Shown here piece by piece: positions 22,399 through 31,174 of a stretch of DNA of 45,603 nt (position 1 is the first letter of the stretch; every line of letters starts with the position of its first letter). Position numbers and translations under genes: made by a program. The notes below the pieces were generated by a model that did not search any database, had not been told where the DNA came from, and was given only the letters and a program-made list of their open reading frames with translations. This stretch comes from Lachnospiraceae bacterium (GTDB lineage: Bacteria > Bacillota > Clostridia > Lachnospirales > Lachnospiraceae). The stretch spans positions 1-45,603 of the forward strand of contig CAAFJI010000050.1 in the NCBI GenBank assembly GCA_900763175.1. Direction: 5' to 3'.

Positions 22399-24629
22399 AA
22401 ACAGGTATGATTATAGCTGAACGCTACGAAATAGTAGGGAAGATCGGTACCGGCGGAATGGCGGACGTATATAAGGCAATGGACCATAAGCTGAATCGTT
22501 TTGTTGCAGTTAAGGTTCTGAAGCCTGAGTTCAGGGAAGATGCTACTTTTGTAAAAAAATTCAGAAGTGAAGCGCAGGCAGCAGCCGGGCTGACACATCC
22601 AAACATTGTCAATGTATTTGACGTAGGGGATGATGAGGGCGTTTATTACATTGTCATGGAACTTATTGAGGGAATTACCCTGAAGGATTATATCTCCAAG
22701 AAGGGCAAGCTTTCTGTAAAAGAGGCTACCAGCATTGCCATTCAGGTATCCATGGGATTGGAAGCAGCTCACAGCCATGGCATTGTCCATCGTGATGTGA
22801 AACCACAGAATATTATCATTTCCACAGATGGAAAGGTGAAGGTAACAGACTTTGGTATCGCCCGTGCAGCATCCTCCAATACGATCAGCTCTAATGTAAT
22901 GGGTTCTGTACACTACAGCTCTCCGGAGCAGGTAAGAGGCGGTTACAGTGATGAGAAGAGTGATATTTATTCTTTAGGTATTACTTTATATGAGATGGTA
23001 ACAGGAAGAGTTCCTTTCGACGGAGATACTACCGTTGCCATTGCCATCAAGCATCTGCAGGAGGAGATGGTTCCGCCGAGTATTTATACACCTGACCTTC
23101 CTTACAGCCTGGAACAGATCATTATGAAATGTACCCAGAAGAGTGTTGACCGCAGATATACAAAGATGGAAGATGTAATCGCAGATCTGAAGCATTCTCT
23201 TATTGACCCGCAGGGAGATTTTGTGAAGCATACTTCTGTAGACACAGATGCCAAGACAGTTGTTATTTCAGATAAAGAGTTGGGTGAGATCAAGCATACA
23301 CCGAAGCAGAATATAAAGGCTGACATTGAGACCCTTGAGAAGGAGATCAATGAGACAGACTATGATGAACCGGAAGAAAATCAGGACCGTCCTCGCAAGA
23401 GCAGCAGAGAGTGGGAGAGAGAGCGTGCAGACAGAGAAAGACGCCGTAAGAAAAAACAGCGTGGTGTCAGTGTGGCAGGCAGCATCATTGCATTGATCAT
23501 TGGTGCAGCAGCTCTTATTACAGTAATCCTTGTTGTAGGAAAAGCTTCCGGACTTATTGGAGGTAAGGCAGATACTGCACAGCAGGAGCAGACACAGACG
23601 CAGACAGATGAAAGCACTTCAGAGGATGACCAGATGGTTGAGGTTCCGAATCTTGTGGGACATACAGAGTCTGAGGCACAGGAGCTTTGTGCAGCTGCGA
23701 ATATTGGAATGTCCTACGCTGGAGAAGAGGCATCTACCCAGGAGAAGGGCAAGATTTCTTCCCAGGATCCTGTAAAGGGCTCTAAAGTTGCGAAGAATAC
23801 AACCATTAACTATTATCTGAGCAAGGGCTCTGCTGAGATCACACTTTCTGATCTTACTGGCCAGACTGGAATTGAAGCCCAGGAAAGCCTGGAAGGTCAG
23901 GGTATAGCTGTTAACGTGACTAAGGAATACAGTGAGATCCAGTATACAGAGGAAGGAGATTCCTACCCGGCAGTTGATCCTGGATATGTAATTTCCACCA
24001 CTCCTTCAGTAGGAAGCACCGTAAAAGCCGGAGAAACAGTAACTCTGGTTGTGAGCCGCGGTATTGACTATGGAAACAGTGTTATGATCCCGAATGTAGC
24101 GGGGATGGATAAGAATGAGGCAATTACCAAGCTTGGCAAATTCCTGAATATCAATGTGGAGGAACAGATGAGCTCAGATGTTCCGGAAGGGCAGGTTATT
24201 TCTCAGGACCCCGCAGGATATACAGATGACAATCCTACTTACGGAGATCCGGATAATGATACGATTACTATTACAGTAAGTACAGGAAATAAGCAGCCAG
24301 GGGCTGATGAAAGCTCTTCATCAGGCACTTCCGGCACAGATACTTCCACAGTTGCTGCAAATGGAGAAATCTGGAAATGTACTCAGAAGCTGAATACACC
24401 TACCGGATATAACGGCGGCCTTGTACGACTGGAACTGGTACAGGAAGTAGATAATGCACCTACAGCAAGTCTTATTGTAGACGGACAGCAGCTTACCTTC
24501 CCGTATCAGCTGGACATTACCGGTGCACCAGGAGTTGCAGAAGGTACCTTATATCTGTCTGAGCAGCAGTCTGACGGAAGCTATCAGGAACTGGGACATT
24601 ATCCTCTTACATTTGAGAAAGCAGAATAG
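22392..24629 (+). CDS. prkC: PASTA-domain Ser/Thr protein kinase
   Basis: A 745-residue membrane kinase sensing cell-wall fragments or lipid II. The cytoplasmic kinase domain (about 1-270) has IGTGGMADVYK, VAVKVLK, HRDVKPQNI and TDFGIARA, with an activation segment rich in Ser/Thr. A charged juxtamembrane region (about 310-352) precedes one membrane helix (about 357-382). Three extracellular PASTA modules start near 415, 482 and 564, the second being divergent. A final module of about 90 residues (656-745) lies beyond a Ser/Thr-rich linker. It shares an operon with its phosphatase and with rsgA, and probably phosphorylates translation and division proteins; targets are inferred from family knowledge. 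Confidence 0.95.
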   Translation: MLKTGMIIAERYEIVGKIGTGGMADVYKAMDHKLNRFVAVKVLKPEFREDATFVKKFRSEAQAAAGLTHPNIVNVFDVGDDEGVYYIVMELIEGITLKDYISKKGKLSVKEATSIAIQVSMGLEAAHSHGIVHRDVKPQNIIISTDGKVKVTDFGIARAASSNTISSNVMGSVHYSSPEQVRGGYSDEKSDIYSLGITLYEMVTGRVPFDGDTTVAIAIKHLQEEMVPPSIYTPDLPYSLEQIIMKCTQKSVDRRYTKMEDVIADLKHSLIDPQGDFVKHTSVDTDAKTVVISDKELGEIKHTPKQNIKADIETLEKEINETDYDEPEENQDRPRKSSREWERERADRERRRKKKQRGVSVAGSIIALIIGAAALITVILVVGKASGLIGGKADTAQQEQTQTQTDESTSEDDQMVEVPNLVGHTESEAQELCAAANIGMSYAGEEASTQEKGKISSQDPVKGSKVAKNTTINYYLSKGSAEITLSDLTGQTGIEAQESLEGQGIAVNVTKEYSEIQYTEEGDSYPAVDPGYVISTTPSVGSTVKAGETVTLVVSRGIDYGNSVMIPNVAGMDKNEAITKLGKFLNINVEEQMSSDVPEGQVISQDPAGYTDDNPTYGDPDNDTITITVSTGNKQPGADESSSSGTSGTDTSTVAANGEIWKCTQKLNTPTGYNGGLVRLELVQEVDNAPTASLIVDGQQLTFPYQLDITGAPGVAEGTLYLSEQQSDGSYQELGHYPLTFEKAE

Positions 24630-24632
24630 TTC

Positions 24633-25511
24633 ATGCAGGGTAAGATTATTAAAGGAATTGCCGGCTTCTATTATATTTACACAGAGGACGACAATATATA
24701 TGAGTGTAAGGCAAAGGGAATCTTCCGAAAGGACAATTTGAAACCCCTTGTAGGGGATAATGTTGAGATTACTGTTTTGGACGAAGAGGCGAAGAAGGGC
24801 AGTGTTATAACTGTTCTTCCTCGCCGTAATTCTTTGATACGTCCGGCTGTAGCAAATGTGGATCAGGCGTTTGTAATCTTCGCAATGGAGAATCCAAAGC
24901 CTAATTTCCTTCTTCTGGACCGTTTCCTGATCATGATGGAGCAGCAGGGAATACCAGCTGTGATCTGTTTTAACAAAAAGGATATCGGTGAAGAGAAAGA
25001 ACTGGAGAGATTGTATAAAACCTATACAGGCTGTGGCTATCAGGTGATACTGTCCAGCACCTTTTCTGGTGAAGGAATGGAGGAGATAAAGAAGGTTCTT
25101 CGAGGCAGGACTACGGTAGTAGCGGGGCCTTCCGGAGTAGGAAAATCATCCATTACCAATTGTATGCAGGGTGAAGTACAGATGGAAACCGGAGAGATCA
25201 GCAAGAAGCTGAAACGAGGAAAACACACTACCAGGCACTCACAGGTGATTCCTGTAGAGAAGGATACGTTTCTGGTGGATACTCCAGGATTTTCTTCCCT
25301 GTATCTTACAGATATGGAGGAAGACGAACTGCGGGATTATTTTCCAGAGTTTGTAAAGTATGAGCCAAACTGCAGATTCCAGGGGTGCCGACACATTCAC
25401 GAACCGAACTGTGCGGTGAAGGAAGCATTGGATAGAAAAGAAATCAGTGAGCTTCGCTATGAAGATTATTTGACGCTATATGAGGAATTAAAAGAGAAAA
25501 GGAGATACTAA
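24633..25511 (+). CDS. rsgA: Ribosome small-subunit GTPase RsgA
   Basis: A 292-residue circularly permuted GTPase that tests maturation of the 30S subunit. An N-terminal OB fold (about 1-65) is followed by GTPase motifs in the permuted order G4 (CFNKKDI), G1 (GPSGVGKSS) and G3 (VDTPGFSSL), and a C-terminal zinc knuckle (CRFQGCRHIHEPNC). It starts 3 bases after the kinase gene, and in B. subtilis its orthologue is a kinase substrate. The start ATG has no strong ribosome site and probably depends on coupling. Confidence 0.96.
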   Translation: MQGKIIKGIAGFYYIYTEDDNIYECKAKGIFRKDNLKPLVGDNVEITVLDEEAKKGSVITVLPRRNSLIRPAVANVDQAFVIFAMENPKPNFLLLDRFLIMMEQQGIPAVICFNKKDIGEEKELERLYKTYTGCGYQVILSSTFSGEGMEEIKKVLRGRTTVVAGPSGVGKSSITNCMQGEVQMETGEISKKLKRGKHTTRHSQVIPVEKDTFLVDTPGFSSLYLTDMEEDELRDYFPEFVKYEPNCRFQGCRHIHEPNCAVKEALDRKEISELRYEDYLTLYEELKEKRRY

Positions 25512-25514
25512 GCT

Positions 25515-26186
25515 ATGTATCAGCTATGCCCTTCCATTTTATCAGCGGACTTTAACCGCCTGGGCGAACAGATTAAGATTCTTGAAAATGAAGGAGTTGA
25601 ATGGCTCCACATTGATGTTATGGATGGGGATTTTGTTCCAAGCATTTCTTTCGGAATGCCTGTGATCAAATCCATTCGCAAGGAATCCAAAATGTTTTTT
25701 GATGTTCACCTTATGGTGACAGAGCCGGAAAGATACATTCAGGATTTTGTAAACTGCGGTGCAGATTCTATCACCGTACACGCAGAGGCCTGTGAGGATC
25801 TGGAGAGAACCATAGAGCGTATTAAAGCTGCTGGTGTAAAGGCTGGAGTTTCCATCAAACCGGCTACACCGGTAAATGACATTAGCCATATGCTGGAAGA
25901 TGTGGATATGGTTCTGGTGATGACTGTTCAGCCTGGCTTTGGCGGCCAGAAATATATGGATGAGTGTACAGAAAAGATCCAGGAATTGAGAGAACTGGTA
26001 GGAAAAGAAAATCTGAACGTGGACATTCAGGTAGACGGCGGTATCAATGATGATACTCTGGAGACTGTTATGAAAGCTGGTGCGAATATTTTTGTTGCCG
26101 GTTCATGGGTATTCAGTGGTGACATTGCAAGGAATGTACGTCATATTCAGAAAAAAATCGAGGATATCGGGGACCGGATTGAATGA
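25515..26186 (+). CDS. rpe: Ribulose-phosphate 3-epimerase
   Basis: A 223-residue TIM-barrel enzyme interconverting ribulose-5-phosphate and xylulose-5-phosphate in the pentose phosphate pathway. Motifs include CPSILSADF, the metal-binding HIDVMDGDFVP, FDVHLMV, VQPGFGGQ and DGGIN. The final GSWVFSGD is the phosphate-binding end. AAGGAG lies 11 bases before the ATG. The stop overlaps the next start (ATGA), indicating coupling to the thiamine kinase gene. Confidence 0.96.
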   Translation: MYQLCPSILSADFNRLGEQIKILENEGVEWLHIDVMDGDFVPSISFGMPVIKSIRKESKMFFDVHLMVTEPERYIQDFVNCGADSITVHAEACEDLERTIERIKAAGVKAGVSIKPATPVNDISHMLEDVDMVLVMTVQPGFGGQKYMDECTEKIQELRELVGKENLNVDIQVDGGINDDTLETVMKAGANIFVAGSWVFSGDIARNVRHIQKKIEDIGDRIE

Positions 26187-26866
26187 GATATAGTAGTATA
26201 GATACAGTGATTGTAAGCGGGGGCATGATCCAGGAAGATTTTGCCCTCGATTTTTTAAAGAAGATCCAGGAAGAAAGAAAAGGGAAAAAACTGGTTTTGA
26301 TGGCAGCGGATAGAGGACTGGATTTTTTTAGAAAAAATGGGATTACTCCTGATATTGCAGACGGAGATTTTGACAGCTTGTCTGTTGAGGGAAAGAAATA
26401 TTTGGAAAATCTGAAGGACACGGAGATTATACGGTTACAGCCGGAAAAAGATGACACAGATACGCAGTCTACACTTAATCTTGCTATAGCAAAGGGGTCT
26501 GAAAACATTTTGATATTAGGGGCTACGGGAGGAAGAATCGATCATCTGATTGGAAACCTTGGACTTCTTACTTTGGGAAAATTAAAAGGAGTTTCCGTTG
26601 CTATTGCAGATGCCCAGAACTATATTTGCCTTGTGAAAAGCGGAACTATCCTTTCCAAGGCAGGACAGTTTGGAAAGTATGTCTCTTTTTTTTCAGCAGG
26701 CGAGGCAGTGGAGGGGCTTACTCTTAAGGGATTTAAATATCCCCTGAATAACTTTTGCCTCACGACAGCAGACAGCGGGCTTACCGTAAGTAATGAGATC
26801 CGTGATGACACAGCACAGATCACTTATGACAGGGGAAGCCTTATGATGGTCATGTCAAGAGACTGA
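26183..26866 (+). CDS. thiN: Thiamine diphosphokinase
   Basis: A 227-residue enzyme transferring pyrophosphate from ATP to thiamine to make the cofactor. GDFDSLS (about 61-67) and PEKDDTDTQ (about 92-100) are the conserved metal and ATP motifs. ATGGRIDHLIGN in the middle and the C-terminal DSGLTVSNE followed by a beta barrel are typical. It ends the priA-to-thiN run; the same gene order occurs in B. subtilis. It overlaps rpe by 4 bases. No clear terminator follows. Confidence 0.93.
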   Translation: MRYSSIDTVIVSGGMIQEDFALDFLKKIQEERKGKKLVLMAADRGLDFFRKNGITPDIADGDFDSLSVEGKKYLENLKDTEIIRLQPEKDDTDTQSTLNLAIAKGSENILILGATGGRIDHLIGNLGLLTLGKLKGVSVAIADAQNYICLVKSGTILSKAGQFGKYVSFFSAGEAVEGLTLKGFKYPLNNFCLTTADSGLTVSNEIRDDTAQITYDRGSLMMVMSRD

Positions 26867-26880
26867 GAAGATTTAAAGAA

Positions 26881-26909
26881 TTTACTTTTCCAGTGCGATG
26901 TGATATGAT
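26881..26909 (+). promoter_or_regulatory. Promoter of ychF-lgt
   Basis: TTTACT (26881-26886), a 17-base spacer and TATGAT (26904-26909), with TG at 26901-26902 (extended -10). Confidence 0.6.
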
Positions 26910-26920
26910 TTACAGGAAAA

Positions 26921-26972
26921 TCCCACACACTGTGATGCACATCTTGCAGAAAGCGTTTTCAAACATACTCTA
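26921..26972 (+). repeat. One-ended copy of the palindromic repeat (C) in the ychF leader
   Basis: CCCACACACTGTGATGCACA through AAACATACTCTAG closely matches the right half of copy 38265-38428. The left half is absent. It lies between the ychF promoter and ribosome site, so it would be transcribed. Confidence 0.75.
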
Positions 26973-27000
26973 GGGAAACATAAGGAGGAATATATAAGAA

Positions 27001-28098
27001 ATGAAATTAGGTATCGTTGGTTTACCAAATGTAGGAAAAAGTACACTTTTTAATTCTCTGACAAAGGCTGGGGCAGAATCTGCGAACTATCCGTTTTGTA
27101 CTATTGACCCCAACGTAGGAGTTGTTACTGTGCCGGATGAGAGACTGGCACTTCTGGGAGACTTCTATCACTCCAAAAAGGTAACGCCGGCAGTAATCGA
27201 ATTTGTTGATATTGCAGGACTTGTAAAGGGCGCATCAAAGGGTGAGGGACTTGGAAACCAGTTTCTGGCAAATATTCGTGAGGTAGATGCCATTGTCCAT
27301 GTAGTGCGTTGTTTCGAGGATTCCAATGTTATCCATGTAGATGGAAGCATTGACCCGATCCGTGATATTGAGACAATCAATCTGGAGCTGATCTTTTCTG
27401 ACCTTGAGATCTTGGAAAGAAGAATTGCCAAGGTAACAAAGACAGCCCGTATGGACAAAGAAGCAGCCAAAGAGCTTGATTTCCTTCAGAAGATCAAGAA
27501 ATGGCTGGAAGATGGCAAGATGGCCATCACGATGGAGCTTGAAAATGAAGATGAGGAAGCCTGGATGGGTACCTATAATCTTCTTACCCAGAAACCGGTG
27601 ATCTACGCTGCCAATGTAGCAGAGGGCGATCTGGCTGATGATGGTGCAGACAATGCACACGTACAGGCTGTCCGCAAGTATGCAGCAGAGCAGAACAGTG
27701 AGATCTTTGTAATCTGTGCACAGATTGAAGAAGAGATTTCCGAGCTTGACGAAGATGAGCGCAAACTTTTCCTTGAGGATCTTGGACTTCAGGAATCCGG
27801 CCTTGAGAAGCTGGTAAAAGCAAGCTACCATCTCCTTGGTCTTATGAGTTTCCTTACCTCAGGAGAGGATGAGACAAGAGCATGGACCATTAAGATCGGA
27901 ACAAAGGCACCTCAGGCGGCCGGCAAGATCCACTCTGACTTTGAAAGAGGTTTCATCAAGGCAGAGGTTGTAAACTATCAGGATCTTCTGGACTGCGGCT
28001 CCTATGCAGGTGCAAGAGAAAAAGGTCTGGTACGTATGGAAGGAAAAGATTATGTGGTTCAGGATGGCGATGTAATCTTATTCCGTTTTAATGTATAA
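27001..28098 (+). CDS. ychF: Redox-regulated ATPase/GTPase YchF
   Basis: A 365-residue OBG-family P-loop protein binding ribosomes. G1 is GLPNVGKST (about 6-14) and G3 is DIAGLVKGASKGEGLG. The G4 site reads NVAE instead of NKxD, the hallmark of the ATP-preferring YchF/OLA1 branch. A coiled-coil insert (about 125-200) and a C-terminal TGS-like domain (about 280-365) complete the family layout. AAGGAGG is 12 bases before ATG 27001. It is co-transcribed with lgt 20 bases downstream. Confidence 0.96.
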   Translation: MKLGIVGLPNVGKSTLFNSLTKAGAESANYPFCTIDPNVGVVTVPDERLALLGDFYHSKKVTPAVIEFVDIAGLVKGASKGEGLGNQFLANIREVDAIVHVVRCFEDSNVIHVDGSIDPIRDIETINLELIFSDLEILERRIAKVTKTARMDKEAAKELDFLQKIKKWLEDGKMAITMELENEDEEAWMGTYNLLTQKPVIYAANVAEGDLADDGADNAHVQAVRKYAAEQNSEIFVICAQIEEEISELDEDERKLFLEDLGLQESGLEKLVKASYHLLGLMSFLTSGEDETRAWTIKIGTKAPQAAGKIHSDFERGFIKAEVVNYQDLLDCGSYAGAREKGLVRMEGKDYVVQDGDVILFRFNV

Positions 28099-28118
28099 GA
28101 GACAGAGGGATTATGGAA

Positions 28119-29453
28119 ATGTCGATTCAGTTTCCGAATCTGGGGATAACCCTGGATTATGTTGGAAAGTCCGTTTATATATTTGGATTTGAAATTACAT
28201 TTTTTGGCCTTGCAATTGCCATCGGAATGCTTCTGGGTCTTGGCTTTGTTATTCTGGAAGCCAGAAGATGCGGGGAAAATAAGGATTCCTATCTGGAAAT
28301 GCTCATCGTTTCCCTGATAACCGGTATAATCGGAGCCAGATTGTTTTATGTTCTTTTTTCCTGGAGTACATACAAGGGAAATATTGTTCAGATTCTGAAT
28401 ATCCGAAATGGCGGTCTTGCCTTTTATGGAGGACTGCTGGGAGGAGTAATCGGAGCTGCCCTGTATTGTATGATACGCAGACGTCCATTTATGCAGATGG
28501 CAGATACTGTTAGTATGGGAGTTGTAATTGCGCAGATAATAGGAAGGTGGGGAGATTTCTTTAACAGGGAATCTTTCGGCGAGTACACCAATAGTATATT
28601 TGCAATGCAGCTGCCTTTGTCAGCAGTACGCTCCGGCGAGGTTACAACTGCCATGCGGGAAAACCTGGAGACATTAGGAGGAGTTTCCTATATTCAGGTA
28701 CATCCTGTCTTTCTGTATGAAAGTGCCTGGTGTCTGCTTCTGTTCCTGCTTATGATGGTATGGAAACGAAAGAAAAGATACCATGGGGATGTTTTTCTTC
28801 GGTATCTGGCAGGGTATAGTCTGGGGAGATTCTGTTTTGAATATCTCAGGACGGATAAGCTGATGATTCCTGGCACACCTGTTGGGATTTCCCAGCTGAT
28901 ATCTGCAGCCTTATTCCTGATCTGCAGCGTTGTAGTCATTGTCAGGACATCTATGGCAAAGAAGCGAGCTGCACTGCGAAAACGCAGGAGAGAGCAGGAC
29001 TATGAAGCACAGGAAAGAGCTGCAAGAGAGGCTGAAGCAGAAGAGTACAGAGATAGGCTGCGTCTTGAACGTACATTTTCCAAAGGGGCTGGATATCCGG
29101 AAAATGAAACTATCCCAGATGCCAGGGGGAATGTTTGGGACAAGGAAGCCTTATTTGCGGAAAATAAAAGGGCATCGGAAGAAAATAACCCTACGGACAA
29201 AGACACTGCCTTTTCGGAAGAGTCTTCTATTTCAGAAAATTCTGATCCAGAGGCTGGCAGCAGCCCGGAAGAAATGGAAGAATTTTTTAAGACAGAAGGT
29301 AAAGAAAACGAGAAAAATACAGAAGAATCTCTTTTTACCGGTGAAGAAGCGGGCACTTCTGTACTGCATCCGCAGATTTCAAAGGAAGATGAATGGCTGT
29401 ATAGCCAGCCGAGAAGATTTGCAAAGAAACCTGCCGATGAGCCGAAAAATTGA
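28119..29453 (+). CDS. lgt: Prolipoprotein diacylglyceryl transferase with long acidic tail
   Basis: A 444-residue membrane enzyme that transfers diacylglycerol from phosphatidylglycerol to the lipobox cysteine of prolipoproteins. The first 290 residues are a normal Lgt core: GGLAFYGGLLGG (about 90-101), the signature GRWGDFFNRESFGEY (about 142-156) and VHPVFLYESAWC. After the last helix comes a basic coiled stretch (about 270-310) and a low-complexity, Glu/Ser-rich tail of about 130 residues, making it longer than usual for the family. I use ATG 28119 because GAGGGA (28105-28110) is 8 bases upstream; ATG 28113 is only 2 bases from it. The tail's role is unknown. Confidence 0.93.
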   Translation: MSIQFPNLGITLDYVGKSVYIFGFEITFFGLAIAIGMLLGLGFVILEARRCGENKDSYLEMLIVSLITGIIGARLFYVLFSWSTYKGNIVQILNIRNGGLAFYGGLLGGVIGAALYCMIRRRPFMQMADTVSMGVVIAQIIGRWGDFFNRESFGEYTNSIFAMQLPLSAVRSGEVTTAMRENLETLGGVSYIQVHPVFLYESAWCLLLFLLMMVWKRKKRYHGDVFLRYLAGYSLGRFCFEYLRTDKLMIPGTPVGISQLISAALFLICSVVVIVRTSMAKKRAALRKRRREQDYEAQERAAREAEAEEYRDRLRLERTFSKGAGYPENETIPDARGNVWDKEALFAENKRASEENNPTDKDTAFSEESSISENSDPEAGSSPEEMEEFFKTEGKENEKNTEESLFTGEEAGTSVLHPQISKEDEWLYSQPRRFAKKPADEPKN

Positions 29454-29496
29454 CAGGCTATTGTCCAACTATCAAAAAATAGTAAGTGCAAAATAA

Positions 29497-29546
29497 AAAA
29501 GAACACCTCTTTAATGAGAAAATAACTCAAAAAGAGGTGTTCTTTT
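29497..29546 (+). terminator. Strong terminator after lgt
   Basis: A perfect 16-bp stem (29497-29512 with 29531-29546), 18-base loop, ending in TTTT. It isolates the division cluster from ychF-lgt. Confidence 0.9.
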
Positions 29547-29603
29547 GTTATGTTTATAAGGCTTTTGTTACAGAATTATGTAAAATAATTTATAAATTCC
29601 TAC

Positions 29604-29632
29604 TTGTATTTTCAGGGCAAATAGGTTAGAAT
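29604..29632 (+). promoter_or_regulatory. Promoter of the division cluster (mraZ promoter)
   Basis: TTGTAT (29604-29609), a 17-base spacer and TAGAAT (29627-29632). The start of transcription should lie at about 29639, at the edge of the MraZ boxes. Confidence 0.8.
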
Positions 29633-29640
29633 AAACGCAT

Positions 29641-29690
29641 AAGTGGTAGGAAGTGGAGAAAAGTGGAGGCAAAGGGAGACGAAGTGGCAG
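29641..29690 (+). promoter_or_regulatory. MraZ operator: AAGTGG direct repeats every 10 bases
   Basis: AAGTGG occurs at 29641, 29651 and 29661, a degenerate AAAGGG at 29671, and AAGTGG again at 29682. The period is one helical turn. MraZ is known to bind short G-rich direct repeats of this kind beside its own promoter, so this is a likely autoregulatory site. Confidence 0.75.
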
Positions 29691-29759
29691 AACTTCCAGC
29701 TGCTTCCAATCATGGAATGTGAAGGGGAGACTCACATTTCACGAGAGTAGGTGAGTTCT

Positions 29760-30191
29760 ATGTTCATGGGTGAGTACAATCATACGATCGATGCGAAGGG
29801 GCGTCTGATCATCCCGGTTAAATTTCGGGAGCCTTTGGGAAATGAATTTGTTCTGACCAAGGGACTAGATGGTTGTCTTTTTATTTATCCTATGGATGAA
29901 TGGGAAGCCTTTGAAGAAAAGCTCAGAGCATTACCACTTACAAACAAAAATGCAAGAACCTTTTCACGATTCTTTGTGGCAGGCGCCACCGCATGTGAAC
30001 TGGATAAGCAGGGGAGGATTCTCGTACCACAGACGTTACGTGAGTTCGCTGGTCTGGAGAAAGATGTGGTTCTGACAGGTAATCTGAACAGAGTTGAAGT
30101 CTGGAGCAAGGAAAAGTGGAGCGAGAACTGCAATTACGATGATATGGACACCATTGCCGCCAGTATGGAGGAAATGGGTATCATCATCTGA
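29760..30191 (+). CDS. mraZ: Transcriptional regulator MraZ
   Basis: A 143-residue DNA-binding protein with two AbrB-like (SpoVT/MraZ) domains. The first is at about 3-55 (MGEYNHTIDAKGRLIIPVKF) and the second at about 75-125 (ACELDKQGRILVPQTLREF); each contains the D-x-x-G-R motif that contacts DNA. It forms a ring and represses the division cluster. ATG 29760 is preceded by AGGTGAG; a GTG at 29751 is possible but overlaps that site, and the family normally begins MFMGEY. The operator repeats lie in its own leader. Confidence 0.95.
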   Translation: MFMGEYNHTIDAKGRLIIPVKFREPLGNEFVLTKGLDGCLFIYPMDEWEAFEEKLRALPLTNKNARTFSRFFVAGATACELDKQGRILVPQTLREFAGLEKDVVLTGNLNRVEVWSKEKWSENCNYDDMDTIAASMEEMGIII

Positions 30192-30226
30192 ACACTTAAT
30201 AAGCAGAAATCCAACAGGAGACGGAA

Positions 30227-31171
30227 ATGGAATTTAAACACAAATCTGTATTACTGGATGAGACTGTCGATGGCCTTCAGGTGAAGCCGGATGGAATCTA
30301 CGTGGATGGCACTTTAGGTGGTGCGGGACATGCCATAGAGGTATGCAGGAGACTTTCTGCCAAGGGGAGATTTATTGGAATAGATCAAGACCAGGATGCG
30401 ATAATTGCTGCGAGTGAACGGCTTGCCGCCTTTGACCAGGCGACTATCATTCGCAGCAATTATTGTTACATGGTACAGGAGCTGGCAGCTCGGAATATTC
30501 ACAAGGTAGATGGGATCGTCCTGGATCTGGGTGTATCTTCTTATCAGCTGGATAATGAAGAAAGAGGTTTTACCTACAGAGTAGATGCTCCTCTTGATAT
30601 GCGCATGGATCAGAGACAGACGCAGACCGCAAGTGACATCATAAACGGATATGAAGAAATGGAACTGTATCGCATTATCCGCGATTACGGTGAAGATAAA
30701 TTTGCAAAGAACATAGCGAAGCACATTGTTGCCGCCAGAAAGAAAGCGCCCATTACTACAACCGGACAGCTTACACAGGTGATAAGGGAAGCTATTCCCA
30801 TGAAAATACAGGCAACAGGCGGACATCCGGCCAAACGTACTTTTCAGGCAATTCGTATTGAGCTGAATAAAGAACTGGATGTACTTAGGGATTCTCTTGA
30901 TGGAATGATAGACCTGCTGGATGATGGAGGCAGGCTTTGTATCATTACTTTCCATTCTCTGGAGGACAGAATCGTGAAAACAATTTTCCGGAAGAATGAA
31001 AATCCATGTACTTGTCCTCCGGACTTTCCGGTATGTGTATGTGGGAAGAAATCCAAGGGGAGAGTCATCACCAGGAAACCAATCCTTCCAAGTGATGAAG
31101 AAATGGAAGAAAACCCACGCTCTAAGAGTGCAAAACTTAGAATTTTCCAGCGGGAATATAAAGAAGGGTAA
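30227..31171 (+). CDS. rsmH: 16S rRNA cytosine-1402 N4-methyltransferase
   Basis: A 314-residue SAM-dependent enzyme (MraW) methylating C1402 of 16S rRNA. The N-terminal KHKSVLLDETVDGL, SAM loop DGTLGGAGHA and the C-terminal ITFHSLEDRIVK are the family signatures. It is invariably second in the division cluster. A CxCP motif (CTCPPDFPVCVC) near the C-terminus is also typical in Firmicutes. It is followed 3 bases later by ftsL. Confidence 0.97.
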   Translation: MEFKHKSVLLDETVDGLQVKPDGIYVDGTLGGAGHAIEVCRRLSAKGRFIGIDQDQDAIIAASERLAAFDQATIIRSNYCYMVQELAARNIHKVDGIVLDLGVSSYQLDNEERGFTYRVDAPLDMRMDQRQTQTASDIINGYEEMELYRIIRDYGEDKFAKNIAKHIVAARKKAPITTTGQLTQVIREAIPMKIQATGGHPAKRTFQAIRIELNKELDVLRDSLDGMIDLLDDGGRLCIITFHSLEDRIVKTIFRKNENPCTCPPDFPVCVCGKKSKGRVITRKPILPSDEEMEENPRSKSAKLRIFQREYKEG

Positions 31172-31174
31172 AAG

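Noticed and set aside
24633..25511. Permuted G-motif order in RsgA as a novelty
   Set aside because: G4-G1-G3 order is the known normal arrangement for this GTPase family.
29641..29690. Short direct repeats considered as a CRISPR fragment
   Set aside because: The repeat is only 6 bases on a 10-base period and lies next to the mraZ promoter, which fits MraZ boxes.
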